NCBI GenBank assembly: GCA_963169105.1
Contig: OY720639.1
Location: 88,146,593 to 88,210,592, forward strand
DNA from: Ceriagrion tenellum
Taxonomy: Eukaryota > Arthropoda > Insecta > Odonata > Coenagrionidae
Direction: 5' to 3'
DNA: 64,000 nucleotides
Shown here: positions 1 through 11,931 of the stretch, piece by piece
How positions within the stretch are numbered: the first letter of the stretch is position 1
Layout of the letters: each line of letters begins with the position of its first letter
Notes under the pieces: model-generated
The model's input: only the letters and a program-made list of their open reading frames with translations
Told to the model about the DNA's origin: nothing
Database searches by the model: none
Program-made: the position numbers and the translations under genes

Positions 1-469
1 GTATTTTCTCCTTATGGACCCAATATCAGGCAGTTGTTCAGTGTGCCTGCGCTAATTGTTCTCTGCCGTTTCCAGTCATGATTGTTGTATGGACTCAGAT
101 TGTTTTCGGTAACTTGGGCATCGTAATGTATCCTCTGTTCGTATGGGATTGTCCTTGATTGATTGTGGTTAGGTTCGTGCCACCAGTTGTCTCATTTAAG
201 GCAAGGCTTCGTAATCTCTTCCATTACTGCTCTGATTTGCTTAAGGTAGTCGTCTTTTCATACCGTTCCGGCATGTTTGGCAACTTCGTTATTTCGAGCG
301 GTCGAATGCGACAATTGAGGAAACGATAGCACCAATTGAGGTAGATTGAGAAGGCATTACGTCATCAAGCTGTTGCCTGGCAACCGAAATAACAACCACA
401 TTGGTTATACCGACCATACTCAATTTTGGGTAGATCGATAACATGGACGATTTTAATGCGTGTATAGAT
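1..469. other. No recognisable feature
   Basis: Mixed-composition unique-looking DNA. The only open frames are short and have no recognisable motif. Confidence 0.5.
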
Positions 470-825
470 AGATTAACCATCACCTAATTGAAAATTAAGG
501 CAAGTATTTCTACAATCATATAATAGCTGCTTAGTGCTATTGACTCTTCTCGATTTTGTCGATGTTTTCCCCTTGATAGCGGATTATTATTATTTATAAA
601 TGAAAACATATAAAGAAGGATAATACATATTAAGGAATTTAATGCATGCTGATTACTTGTTGGATAATAATGGAAAACGTGGTAACATGCAAAATTAGCG
701 CGTCATCCCATAAGCACTAGAGGATAATCGGGGTTAACAAAGAGGGCGGATAGGGCACGCCGCCGACGTTACATCTTCCCTCACTGACCACCATAGCAAG
801 TGCCCTCTCCATTCACCTCAATTAT
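470..825 (+). repeat. Dispersed repeat family A, copy 1
   Basis: The core (about 595-825) matches segments at 10120-10350 and 33600-33825 on the same strand and 40825-40945 on the opposite strand. Shared blocks are AAGGATAAT near the start, GCGTCA about 80 bp later, then AACAAAGA..GGCGGA, and a closing block CACCATAG.AAG.GCC..CTCCA. Divergence is high, so these are old copies. The leading piece AAAATTAAGGCAAGT (about 490-505) recurs at 9330 and 33035. No terminal inverted repeat, tail or open frame identifies the class; it could be a MITE or part of a longer element. Confidence 0.6.
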
Positions 826-1375
826 CGCACCCATTGTTGCAAAATGCCATCATTTTACCAAGCATGAGTATTTAGCAAGAAATATCGGTGCTTAATAGCC
901 TTTCAAATGTATTAGAAAATCCATGCTGTGTTCCGAGATGTTATAGTTAGTTTTGCCGAATAGGAAATTTTGTGAGGGATCTAGTTTGTGGTCACGAAAA
1001 TTATTTAGTAACGTACTTTTGTGTAATTTAGTTCAGTGAGCAATTTCGCGGTACGATGAACGTCATGAATTCTTAATCTGTACGCTTGTTTAAGGTCCAC
1101 AGATACTTATCATCCCTCTGACATTTCATGAAGGCTGGGTGTGCAATGTGGGTCGTAAATTATGTATTATTTTCTTTTGCCAAGTGGAAAGGTATACTTT
1201 AACCGCATTTAATATTGACCTATTCTACCCCTTCAAGATTGATATAGTTAGTTTTTCTTGCTCGTTGACGAGAAATCAGTGGGCTAACGAAAGGAAAAAT
1301 AAACTCCGATTAAGTCCGAGACTCGTAAGTAATTGCGAATACTTTTTCGGTTTTTGAAGCGGACGATTATTTTTT
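826..1375. other. No recognisable feature
   Basis: AT-rich DNA with no repeat partner found in the window and no convincing open frame. Confidence 0.45.
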
Positions 1376-2210
1376 ACGGTGGCGGATTCGTGATCCAGGG
1401 ATTGTGGGGGAGGAGGTCCAAGGAGTGGTACATTGTTGCAAAGCAAAATGTCGTCATCACGCTCCACTGGAAAAAAAAGACAGAAGAACAATTAACCTAG
1501 TGATCCCAACTCCGTTGATGCGGTGGTAGTGTAAAGGCTTCAGACGAATGTAAAATTGGACTGGTTGCTCATTCATCAACTCTCGAGCGGTCATCAAATC
1601 AACCGCATTACTCGGTTTATGTGTTCACTTGTCTAAGCAGCCAGCGTTCCCTCTAAAACCCCCCTCCCTATGTTTTCGCTTTTCGCAATCACGTTCCTGG
1701 AACCAGGAGTCAAAATCTTTAAGCGCGTGACGAGGAGGGGTGCCTAGCTGGAAGCGCGGATGAGTTAAGCCTTTTCCCCGGGTTCAAAAGAGCGGGCTGG
1801 CCGGACACGGGTTTAACAACGCCGTTCGCCCGATACCCGGTTCGTAATCGTATGGGTCTCGTCGGTTTGACCATTCCCTCCACCCCCTTCACGTATACAA
1901 GCATTCCTCTCTCCCATATGGGACCAATTCATCCCCCGCGAGGCAGCGAACGTCATCCCATGTCCCGAATTGGACTTATTGTCGTCCGCTAAATCGGGGT
2001 TTTCGGGCTTTGGGCATCGGGGGATCGCCCGCGTGCGCCCGTGGAGGAGTCCCGCTTGTCGCGTAGCCCAGCTGGCTGGAGGGGCCTTCACCCCGCTTCC
2101 TTCTCAACGTCCGCCCGATATCGCACATGTCAAGTTTCTTTTCCCTGGAGGTATTCGCAGAAGTCCAACGTGGTGCCGAAGGCGATTCCGAGGGGAATGC
2201 CTTTGAGACT
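1376..2210. other. GC-rich patch with overlapping open frames
   Basis: CG-containing, C/G-rich DNA in which short open frames occur on both strands at once (1813-2091 minus, 1976-2260 minus, 1970-2206 plus). Overlapping frames on both strands are what base composition alone produces where stop codons are rare. No domain, signal peptide or splice-delimited exon is recognisable. It could be a CpG-rich regulatory region or a remnant of a GC-rich element. Confidence 0.4.
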
Positions 2211-2826
2211 TCATTATCATTAATAGAAGGAATGACGTTTTTCTTATTTTTTGTATTCATGTCAAGTTTGGACTACAGCCGAAATCAAGATGCCACATGC
2301 GGTGTATGGTGGACTAAAATTTCCAGATTTTTTTATATTTTTCGAATATTATGGGTCTTGATATTAACAAGGATTAAAACTCGAAATACAATGAGTAAGT
2401 AAGTAAATTTTGGGCATTGCATCAGGCATTGATGAAATGCACATCTGGCGAGATTTTTGTTACGAATGATGGACTGTATTGGCCTTCAAACTTTACGGCT
2501 CTAAATATGAAAATAGTTGTCAGCCGATAGTTTGTGCTTGGAAATGCTAATTAACTATTCCGGCTAGGAAAAAGGAGTTGATGAAGGGCTTTCACTGTGC
2601 TTGAACGTATGATTTGTTAATTAAACACTAGGGGGTCGCAAAATCCAACTTCCTTCCCTAGTTGTGTAATATCACTAAAAGCAATCGTATCACGTCTGTT
2701 GATCTCCGGGATTCTATTGGCTCCCCTCTTTGTAATTAATGCAGATTTGTTACACTCTCTGTGTTCATATCTCCTTGCGAGATTAAAGCCTTATTGTTCT
2801 GGGATACCAATAAGGTGAGACCTTTA
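2211..2826. other. No recognisable feature
   Basis: AT-rich, no repeat partner or motif recognised. Confidence 0.4.
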
Positions 2827-3770
2827 TCAGAGCGTGATTGTTGGCCCGGTAAGTGAGTTGGTGCAGCATAGATTGGTGCCTTTATCAGAAGTATTCTTGT
2901 GGTCAGCCAGCCTCGTTTGTCATTATGAGAGACTGATTACAGAAAAAGGTCAGCAAAAGACACGTCTACTTGGAGGAGAATCTCGCAAACTTTTCCTACT
3001 GCTATTTGCATGTCCGAGAAACTTTTGGCTGAAATGTGACCTGCTGGTAGGTGAATTCACTTCGCTCTCCACTTAAAGTCTTGAATGAGTCGTTTGCTTA
3101 TCGTCAGCAATTGTATATATTAGTATTAGCTATCATTTTCAAGGCGAAAGTACCACTACCTTCTTTTAAGATTAGTCGGCTCAACAGTCCCGTGATTTAT
3201 TACCGTTGGTTATATTACATAGGTCTTTAGATTTTATTCTTCCTCAAGAATTGAGTCCAAATCCGAGTGTATGAAGGCTTTTGATCATAAGAGAAGACTA
3301 TTTTAAGGCGTTTAAAAACTGAGAAAAATATGGTCCGATTACTCATGTTTACATTTTAATGGACGTTCTTTTTTGAAATTTTCTCCAAGCTCTTAGTTTC
3401 GTAGTGAATTTGGCTTAACAGTAAATAAACTATTAGAGTACTTTATTTTTCGAGTTAATTAATGTCTTCTATGAGAGTTTCTCCAAGTTTAAGAGCGATA
3501 TTTAAAACTAATAGTTATTTGCTTTTAGTTTTCGTCCAAGGCACTTGTGGTGCGAATGAGTCAGTTCAACTGTCCCGTGATTCGTCACCGTTGGTATTAT
3601 TTCATAAGTCTTTGGTTTTTATTTTGCCTCAAGATTTGATTCCTAATCCGTGTACATGGTGGCTTTCGAACTCAAGACAAAGCTCCGATGAGGGTAGATT
3701 TTTTTTTCAGAGCGTGAGTGTTGACTCGGTACATGAATTGGTGCAGCATAGATTGACGCCGGCGCAGCAA
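2827..3770 (+). repeat. Duplicated modules in shuffled order
   Basis: Two different blocks each occur twice on the same strand. Block 1 (CAGAGCGTGA ... GGTGCAGCATAGATTG) is at 2829-2882 and 3708-3762. Block 2 (TCCCGTGATT ... CCGTTGGT ... CCTCAAGA.TTGA) is at 3181-3290 and 3570-3670. The order is 1-2-2-1, not a simple tandem 1-2-1-2, so either two related elements lie side by side or one copy has been rearranged. No protein or terminal structure was recognised. Confidence 0.6.
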
Positions 3771-4164
3771 TATTTACGTTCTGCCCTTCGCGTTGACCTC
3801 GAACTTCTCTACCGTATAGGTCGCCGGGGAAGGAGATGGATTAGATGAGAAATGACCCGTTGACCCGTTGAAGTGAATGCCTCTCCACTCTTTGTCTTCG
3901 ACTTCTAATCATGTCGTGAGTGCGGACTTGATGTAACGGATAGACAAACGCCCGCCTTGTAAACGCGTGGACCGAAATATCCTTGATCCTGCTTGAACCC
4001 GCAATTTTTCTTGAGATTGATTTCGCCCTCGAGAAATGCTAGACGGCATCTTATATCCGTGCGATGCCTTTTTTTAGTAAGTAATCTAAATAGCCACCGT
4101 AGCGGAACTCTTCCAGAGGACTTTTGAAGGAGGGTAATGACTGCGATACCGAGGAAGACATGGA
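3771..4164. other. No recognisable feature
   Basis: Mixed composition; no repeat partner recognised. Confidence 0.4.
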
Positions 4165-4530
4165 CTGAGAGGTGTGGGGAGCGACGACAGAAGAATAATA
4201 TACCAACTATGTTGGAAAAAAGTCGTCACAATGCGAATGAGAGACGGAAATAAGTAAAAATCTAAAATTGAGAAAGGTGTAAAACAAAGATGACTTCTAC
4301 CATTAGCACTGTTCAACATGCACTTGGAAGACGCCATAAGAGGAGCACAAGGAATTGGACTGGGCGGGATAAAGATAAACGGTGAAGAAATAAACATGCT
4401 CCGCTTCGTATATGATATCGCAGTCATAGCTGGAAATCGCGATTATCTCCAAAGGTCACTAAGAATTTTTTTATCGACCTACGATGAAACAGTAATCATT
4501 GTACTCGTAAAAAGGAACATGAGTTTTTAG
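4165..4530 (+). mobile_element. Decayed LINE reverse transcriptase (palm motifs)
   Basis: One frame reads KKVV..., then KIEKGVKQ, a stop at 4291, then PLALFNMHLEDAIR and GLGGIKINGEEINMLRF. This is the run from the Q-G-x-x-x-S-P-x-L-F-N block to the catalytic Y/F-A-D-D block of a non-LTR retrotransposon reverse transcriptase. The catalytic block at 4405-4416 reads F-V-Y-D, so the first of the two metal-binding aspartates is lost. Stops lie at about 4252 and 4291 and the frame breaks soon after 4530. The copy cannot be functional. No 5' endonuclease or 3' end is seen next to it. Identification rests on motif order; the clade (RTE-like or jockey-like) is uncertain. Confidence 0.8.
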
Positions 4531-7261
4531 TTCCTCCACTTGATTTTCACATTTCCAAAATTATTCCGAAGTTTCCTTTGGAATAGAACGCCGATAATAA
4601 TAAGGTTATAGTTCAGTTTAAAATTATTATCTGCACAGCAAAACATAGGGAATGTAATTCTCAGCTTCTGTGTACGAAAAATGCCGAAAATACTTTTTTT
4701 AGTTATTCCAAAGCGTGAACAAACAATTGACCGTGGGGGACGTACCTTGAGGGGGCTCTTAGTGAGGCAAAGGGTGGAGTTAATCCCTTCCTGGGGCCCA
4801 AAAAAGGGTCGGACCTCTCGCGTGCTGAGGTCTCAAATGACGCCTACGACCCTTTTGCCTTGCATGACCGCAATGCTGTTTAAAAACGACGTTCGTCCGT
4901 TTACGTAGAAAAATTCACGCTGTTCATAAACGGCGTTCGTAGGGAACGGGGTAAAAAAATTATTGAAATATGCGGTAAATATTCGTGAGACCGGATCATC
5001 GATATTCCTTCGTAACTCGCTTCACAGATGTCATTAAACGTCGTGCTGAGCCTCAAACTTTGCATTTCCTTGGCATATCTCGTTCATTGTCGTACTTTTA
5101 TATTTATGGCGTTCCAAACAGTTTGTTAAGCACATTTCTCTCACATGTTTCACCTGCGCTTCGTGCCATATTGCCGAGTTTAAACATTATCCATTAGAGG
5201 AATGCCTCATTATTTCACTTCTTATATATATTGCCCCCGTAAATATGTTGCACAGTATCAACTGGTGGGGATTCCCGGAAGTAATGGGTTGAGTAACGGG
5301 GGGTGAAAGGGTTTTTTTCCATAGTTAAACTTCATTTCACCCGCATAATAACAATCTCAGGAAAATTAAAAAATATCACGTATTCGTGGTATAATACAAA
5401 ATTTATAAGATGAGAAATTCGCACTACCAATGCACCATCTGATGTCCATTTTCGTAAACTGCATGAAAGCCGCCGCCGAAAACCACGTTTCCGCAATGTA
5501 ACATCTTGTAATTTACTTTTTTGTTTACAGATGATGCGTCATTCTTTGATGGGTCAGAATTTTGTATACCAAAAAAATTTGCATTTCTTGCTCACTACTT
5601 ATTTCTATTTTAGTTGAAAAACAGCGATATTTAAGCGTGGAAAAAAAGTTTTTCGAAGGACCTGCCTCACGAGCTTTTACCAAATATGCCCTTAGTGACT
5701 CACGATTACCGCTACAGCCTCCTTAAGAATGTATGCAAAGGATAATCTTGAAACCCACGTGTTTAGTTTGCCGTGTCTCCGGAACTACTATACGATCGTT
5801 GGGACGTTCATACGAAGCGTTCGCACCGTGTGGGAACCGTATCCAGGGCGAAGTAGAAAAAAAGGACTACATTAGCCTTTTTCTCAGAATAGTTCATTCC
5901 CATCGGCAACTATTCTCCGGTGCGTGCTTATGGCGTGCTCCAACGTAAGCAGTCTCCTCCGTGGGGGTCTTGGCGAAGGAGAAATATTTCTTCCCGTGCC
6001 TCAATCGCCTTTCTGACGGCTTGGTCGAAATCGGAAGAACGTGCTAATCGGTTGGAATAAGAGTGGGCAAATGCAAACAGGGGCGAAGCTGGAAATGGAA
6101 AGAGTTTCTTTGAAAAAAAAACAACTTGGCTCACGCACTGAAATGTGAAGGATTGCGTCACCATCTTTGCATTTCAACTCATTCTCTTATGGTTATTTGC
6201 AGCGATATTTGTATCACTGCACGTCAAAAACTCAACGAATTAAGATCTTATTATAGAGATACCTGAACTTCCGTTTAACGTATCCTTTAATGTATTCAAT
6301 ACCTTATCGGTATAAAGAGATTTTTTTCAATTAGAAACTGAAGTGAGACGGAAATATTCCAAATTGGACCTTTTTAACGCATCTATTTCTGCTGAATAAC
6401 TATGGCTGATGCTCTGTTATTCTATATCTATATTTAAATCAGCTTATGTGTATCTAATATTACTAATTATTGCTCATATCATCATTATACCTATAAAATT
6501 TTTTTAAATCTCTGGACCTATGATTTTATTAAGACCGAAGAGCCATTTTTGTTGTTTATGATGATTTTATTACTGTCTGTTGATTTAAGTAAGAACTGTT
6601 TTTTATGTGGTTTTATGTGGTTATGAAGAAAAAGTTTTAACCTGTTCGTGTGAAAAATGAAAAAAAAAGATAATTGTCATTCGGACGATATCAAAATACT
6701 AGCAACCTAACTCGCCCATTGACCAAGAATTTGCCACAGTTCTTGTGGCAAGTTTACCGTTGGTTTATACGTATATACGTTCAATTATTTTCAAACGGTA
6801 CACTCATCACTCACCGTAGTACTTCAATGGAATTCAAGAAGTACAAAATTTCAGTTTTAAAGGCGTTTCCAGCGCACGACGGTGAACAAACTAGTAAAAA
6901 ATGACGGTTATTCGAATTTAGTGAAGAGTTCGACGTCTCCTCTTTGTTGGCGTTCACCATTCAAAATTTTAAACAGTGCGTATTTGAGTATTTAATTAAT
7001 CGCCAATAAGTCAAGTCATATTATTCAAAATTCAGGTTTTGTCAATGTTACCAAATATTCCATCTAAAACCTTCTGGAATTTGAATTTAGGATTGGGGGA
7101 TGGCTCGAGCGATTTTCGTACGTACAAATTTGTGTGAAGCTTTTCATACGCTTACTCATTACTAATATTAAAAATAAACTGCTGCTACAGATGTAACCTA
7201 TTTGGTTTCTTGGCAATTAAATGCTATTGTAACTCGTTGCCTTGTGGCACTTGATAAATGT
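4531..7261. other. Long stretch without recognisable genes
   Basis: About 2.7 kb of AT-rich DNA. Open frames at 4681-4908, 4985-5197, 5733-5948 and 5928-6164 are short and match no family I recognise. No repeat partner for this stretch was found elsewhere in the window. Confidence 0.4.
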
Positions 7262-7800
7262 TTAAGTATATACAATAATAATAATATTTATTTGCCTCTA
7301 TGATACTGTACAATAAAATTGCATGATATAAGGCACGTCAAAATATACAATCATATAGTACAACAGAGTTACAAGGCAAGAATTCAAAGAATGTCACAAG
7401 TCACAAGTCAAGTAGTATTAAAAAATTAATTCACAGAATAAAAAAGCTTTTCACACAGGAAAGCCTTCACTCTCTTCACAAATACAGATTTTGAATCAAT
7501 TACTTTAAGGTCATCTGGCAGCTTGTTGAAAATTCTCAACCTCATGGTTTTGGGTACCATTAAAGCTCCTTTAGTCCTAATATATGGGATGTGGAATATC
7601 CTATTACCTCTGGTATCATAACTATGCATATCTGAGTTCTTTACAGCATCAAAATAATCACACTTGACCCAGGTGACTACTGATAAGATATACAAGCATG
7701 GAAGGGGAAGAATTCCCAATTTCCTAAATATTGGGTGACAATGAGCCCGATATCGCTCTTTAGCAATTCGATGAAATATGCACAGATTGTCTTCTTAACG
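7262..7800 (-). mobile_element. 5'-truncated LINE, C-terminal ORF end plus 3' UTR (CR1/jockey-like)
   Basis: On the minus strand an almost intact frame runs from about 7795 to the stop near 7426. It reads HRIAKERYRAHCHPIFRKLG, then a leucine-rich stretch, YDTRG, RIFNKLPDDLK and KAFLCEKLF. This is the conserved C-terminal tail downstream of the reverse-transcriptase domain in arthropod jockey/CR1-type retrotransposons. About 160 bp of 3' UTR follows, ending in a short AT-rich trinucleotide run (TATTAT...) at 7270-7290 that fits a LINE tail. The frame is open for more than 110 codons, making it one of the least decayed LINE copies here, but the endonuclease and catalytic RT domains are missing. 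Confidence 0.85.
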
Positions 7801-7866
7801 TGAAATGCTTACGTTTAATATGAATTCAATCCTTTCAGGCGTAACCTTGTGGAAATCTATTGTTGA

Positions 7867-8043
7867 ATTAATAATGACAATACCAACTATTTTTCAATCC
7901 TCAGAGTATTTTTACTGGTACAACTAATTTGAATGCGAATGGATTAACTGAAGTTATGTGAAGATGACACCGTAGCATTGAAACTAGTTGTGCCAATAAA
8001 AAACTCTGTGGAGTGAAGCATATGTGGTATTGTCATTATTAAT
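7867..8043. repeat. Hairpin repeat with TGAAGATG...GAAAC core
   Basis: Long imperfect palindrome. The outer arms 7867-7885 and 8025-8043 are perfect complements, and an inner pair includes CAGAGTATTTTTACTGG on the left and CCAATAAAAAACTCTG on the right. The right half carries TGAAGATG (7959-7966), GAAAC (7980-7984) and an AATAAA-type block, the signature shared by about a dozen loci in this window. Confidence 0.7.
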
Positions 8044-8045
8044 GC

Positions 8046-9320
8046 GATAAATATTATTAAAATGGTTCATGATTAATATCAAGGTATCTTTCCGAGTGAA
8101 CAAGGCGTATTTGCACACGATTTTAGCTTAAACTTACAATTCCGTGCTGTAAATCCAAGTCATAAAAATGCTTTAATTGGGGCGCAAATTTTCAAATATA
8201 AATCTTGAATCATTTCTGTTGGAACATTTATGGTTATTTCCAACTCATTAACTAACGTATTCAAGTGAAGTCTGGTCCGAGAATTTTTTTTCGACTTTCT
8301 TTCTGAAAGTTATTCAAATTTTCCCTCATTGACACACGATCATCGCTCTAACCTCCTTATGACTATCCCTGTATCGTATTGCTAATGAGACCGAATCAAG
8401 CTGTGACGTCACGTTGACGACCATGGTTGTGACGTAATGCGTTTTTCGCGCACTTGAGCTTGGGGACCGAGTGTAAACTAAAGGAAATCCCTCGCATACG
8501 ATTGAAAATTTGTGTTTTTTAAGGTATTTTTTTGTGATGCCATTTTGATGTTCAGCTTTTAATTGCCCAAGTAAAACAAAAAAAGGCTATTTGTTTTAAT
8601 TAATCGCTAATGGCGCCTTCTCTGACGGTTATTTTCTTTTATAAATTACGAAACTCGTTTAAATTTCCGATTCCTAAAGATGAAACGCCAGGACAAAGAT
8701 TTATTTGGTTTTGAAAAATGCCCTTTTAGGTTAGGCTCTCCATGCATCATCGGCAGGCTACCATAGGTGACATCAACGGCTTGGGGTTGCTATGGAGACA
8801 ATTATCCGCGAGAGCGTCTCTATTGTGTACATCCTCCCCCTACGGAAGGAGTGTAGTTGTTGATGAGATTTTCACATAATTCCCAAGTAGAGATCTCGTT
8901 ATCTGCCGGATGTTTACTATCCCGCCTCCAGTATTTTAACCCGGGCCCTCCACCATGGTAAGATAGTGTTCAAATTGCTAGAGCAAGATTGGCCAGGAGC
9001 CTAATTTTGCTCTTAATCTTTGACGCAGATGGAGAGGGCATTTATTCATCAAACTGTAGCCCGAAAACCGAAAATAGAAATCACATTAAATAATGAAAAA
9101 ATAAAATTTTGTTTTTTTTCCCGCCAATTTATTTTAAAGTACTGCTATTTTTGACACCGCTGCGTCAAAACTTGTAGCACCTGAAAATAAATCGGTGGAT
9201 TGAAACAGAATTTTATTTCTTTAGCATTTACAATGAACTTCCACAAAGTCTAGTCTGAAACTTCCATTGCTTTCCTTTGTATAGCACGCTGGAATGGACA
9301 AAGTAGCGGCTGCAAACTAG
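8046..9320. other. No recognisable gene
   Basis: Mostly AT-rich. It contains one CRE-like palindrome TGACGTCA near 8403-8410 and a pyrimidine-rich segment around 8830. Neither is supported by context. Confidence 0.35.
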
Positions 9321-9352
9321 GAATGTCCACCATCTGTTTGAAATTTAAGGCT
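9321..9352 (+). repeat. Short block shared with 33018-33052
   Basis: ACCATCTGTTTGAAA followed by TTAAGGC occurs here and at about 33030. A related piece lies at 475-505 in front of family A copy 1. It may be part of a longer, mostly decayed element. Confidence 0.45.
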
Positions 9353-9424
9353 AGTAACTCTTGAGACATACATTAGCTTCAAAGTACTATGGATTCTGCA
9401 ATAGTTTTCACCGAAAATGAGCTT

Positions 9425-10075
9425 CCATCTTTAGAGCGCATGCTTGCGCTTTACGTCATCCAATTTCCAGGCCTCTCTGTTTTCTCAATCCTTCTTTCAG
9501 GTTTCTCTCCGCTATGGCTTTGGCTCTTCAGCTTCTCCTCTTCTGGTCTTCCTCTCTTTCTCCTTTAATACTGTTCCATGATGGTGCGAGGCTTCCAATC
9601 CATGATGGTGCGAGGCAGTCTTTCTTTGAGCATCCTTTGAACATGATCGTACCACAGCAGTCGTTTTGACGTCTTTATTTCGTGCAGGATGGTTGTTGTT
9701 ATTTTCATTATTTCTCGAATTCTCTCATTTCTTACTGTATCAAGCCTAGATTTTCCGGCTGCCGTTCTGAGGAAGTCCATTTCTCTAGCTACAAGTTTCT
9801 TTTCGTCTTTCACATTTATTTGCCATATTTCACTTCCATATGTAAGTATACTTTTTAATATGACGTTGTATACCTACACATATATCTTTTATTTCTATTT
9901 GATATATCTTTGCTCTATAGTATTGAATTTAACATATTAATTGTTGTTCTACCTTTATATATCTTATCTTTAATCGTTTCTGCCCACTTTTCCACTGCTG
10001 TGTATTTTATGCCTAGATAGTTATACGAATCACATACCTCTACTATTTTATTTATATCCCCTAGCACAATGTATC
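9425..10075 (-). mobile_element. Decayed LINE, RT thumb and C-terminal domain
   Basis: Minus-strand translation gives, in order, VCDSYNYLGIKYTAVEKWAE, then KIYKGRTTINMLNSIL, then an in-frame-broken stretch, then KDEKKLVAREMDFLRTAAGK, TVRNERIRE and LLWYDHVQRM. This is the YLG..., GR..I..LN...W and A.EM.FLR / WYDHV.RM series found after the catalytic domain of RTE/jockey-like LINEs. The frame is interrupted at about 9815-9940. The minisatellite-like duplication of TGGTGCGAGGC near 9584-9615 lies inside it. Confidence 0.8.
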
Positions 10076-10119
10076 ACATTTCTATCCTCTAGCACAATGA
10101 GGATTGTCATTAATTAGAA

Positions 10120-10350
10120 TTTAAAAAATATGAATTAAAGGATAATGGATGTCAAAGAAGTAAATGTATACTGATTTTTAGTAAGATATCGATGGAAATG
10201 TAAAATTGCCAATGTAGAGCGTCAGCCCATATGCTCTAAAGGCAAATCGTGGTTAAGGAATATGACGGATAGGACAGGCCCGTATCACAGCTTCTGGCGT
10301 TGACCGCCACTGCGAGCGCCTTCTCCAAATACCTCAATGCTCTCCACTCA
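10120..10350 (+). repeat. Dispersed repeat family A, copy 2
   Basis: It aligns with 595-825 and 33600-33825: AAAGGATAATG..TGTCAAAG, GATTTTTAG, GCGTCAGCC, then a closing CCTTCTCCAAATACCTCAAT block. The region also carries a 98-codon open frame on the minus strand (10236-10532), but it is not conserved as a frame in the other copies. Confidence 0.6.
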
Positions 10351-10559
10351 AGTCCCTCAACTATCTGGTCTAAATACGCTTTGATTGTTTCCTTTTTCAC
10401 AGATTGCCAATGAATCAGCCATTTCTCCGCCATGCTCTGTTCACCCAGAACAAAATCTTCATTTCCCACGTATATACATAATACCCTCTCACCCTCCTCA
10501 ATGATGTGAAGTAGGGTATGACCGATCTCCAAAACGCACTGCTCCCAATAGCGCTACTT

Positions 10560-10870
10560 TATTCCTAATTAAGTTGCAGGGTTTTAGTTGATGTAGTGGT
10601 TTACCATACAGATGGCCAGGGTTCAAATCCCTGCAGAGGAAGAAGTTTTTCAGAGGAAACGCGATCCCTGCTTGAGTGTCTTGTGGAGGGCACTTCAAGT
10701 GCAGTACTCCGTCTATCGTTAAAACCGTGGACCTCTTGGCGCCTTTCGATAATAGCAAGCTAATGCCGACGCCGGGATTCTATCCACCTTTCCTCCCTTA
10801 GATGTCTCCTTCAGCGCTAATGACGTTCGCTGTCGGTCGCCTCCCCAGGTATCCAATCCAATCCAAACTC
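10560..10870 (+). mobile_element. tRNA-derived SINE
   Basis: Pol III-type promoter boxes are spaced as in a tRNA head: box A-like TGATGTAGTGG at 10589-10599 and box B GGTTCAAATCC at 10620-10630, inside complementary arms (CAGGG / CCCTG). A non-tRNA body of about 230 bp follows, and the element ends near a short CCAATCCAATCC run at about 10856-10867 that could be its tail. No second copy is present in this window. Confidence 0.6.
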
Positions 10871-11931
10871 AGTAAATGAAGCTGCGACTATAATTGCAAT
10901 CATAAGAAACCAATTATGCTCGATGAGTGGTGAAATTTCTTTCTTATGCTATAATATATAATTCTTATGTTATAATAGGTATTCTACGAATGTTGAGGAA
11001 AATATACGTATTTTTCTACTTCATAAGTGCGCAGAAATATTAAAGTCATCCAGAATGTATGCCAAACTTGCTGTTTGTATTAAGTTGTCAGCAAACGTAT
11101 TTTTGGGGTAAATATGTTTGATGTTTTTGGGAAAAAGTTAGTTTTAGCTCCTACGTAGAGGTTTGCGTTGTATATTATGTTTCACTCCAAACTTCCTTCC
11201 ATTTCCCAAATGATCTCTCCCTTATCAAAATGCTGGAATATCCTTGAGGGCGCGAATTAACCCAGTTATGGCTCCGCCTAGCCGCAAATAACCGCACAGC
11301 TCACCGTCCAAACTCACCAGAATGAGACATGTTGAAGTAGGAAGAAAGGCGGCCCTGTGAGCTGGTTCTGAGGGGGGGTGGGAAGCACGATTGCCGAACG
11401 ATTTGGCGAGGAGCCTTTCTGACGCCGTTCAATTTAAGCGAGTGAACCGACGATTGAAACGGGATCGGTGCCAAAATAAATTTTCGATCGCGTTTAATTG
11501 GAAGACGAGAGGAGGGTCGCTCTTGAAAATTTGCAATGTGGGATTTTGAGCAACCGACGGAAATAGAACCCGGTATAGAATGGAGTGTTAAAGAGTTTGC
11601 ATGACGAGCGTGACTGTCGGGTTGCTTTTCCTATTCACGATAAAGCCTAATATTATTACATTCCCTAATTTCTCTCTTTTGATATCTTATAACGATGAGA
11701 AGACGGTTTTGTTCATCCTTGTCTCCCTAGTGTTGTGGTTCAGTTTGTATACGGTTGCGCTCTGACAGTTTTGACGCTCGTGTACCTCATGGGATCATTG
11801 TTGCCCTCCCAAATTTCACTCTATTATTTCAGAGAGGCTTTAGTACTTTCCTTTCTTATTTCTCAACAGAAAACAAGAATTTGAAATTGAGCACTTTCCT
11901 GTGGGCAACTAAACTTTTGTTTAGTACCTCA
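10871..11931. other. No recognisable gene; moderate GC patch 11230-11520
   Basis: The left half is AT-rich. About 11230-11520 is richer in CG and purines. No motif or repeat partner was recognised. Confidence 0.35.

Noticed and set aside
8403..8410. CRE-like palindrome TGACGTCA
   Set aside because: An 8-bp site alone, with no promoter context or conservation, cannot be supported as regulatory.
8725..8738. Two TTAGG units resembling insect telomeric repeat
   Set aside because: Only two units; insufficient for an interstitial telomeric array.
8790..8806. GTTGCTATGGAGAC, an RFX X-box-like site
   Set aside because: The degenerate X-box consensus is expected by chance many times in 64 kb and no promoter or gene lies nearby.
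10236..10758. Minus-strand frames of 98 and 86 codons
   Set aside because: They lie across repeat family A and a SINE and have no recognisable domain.
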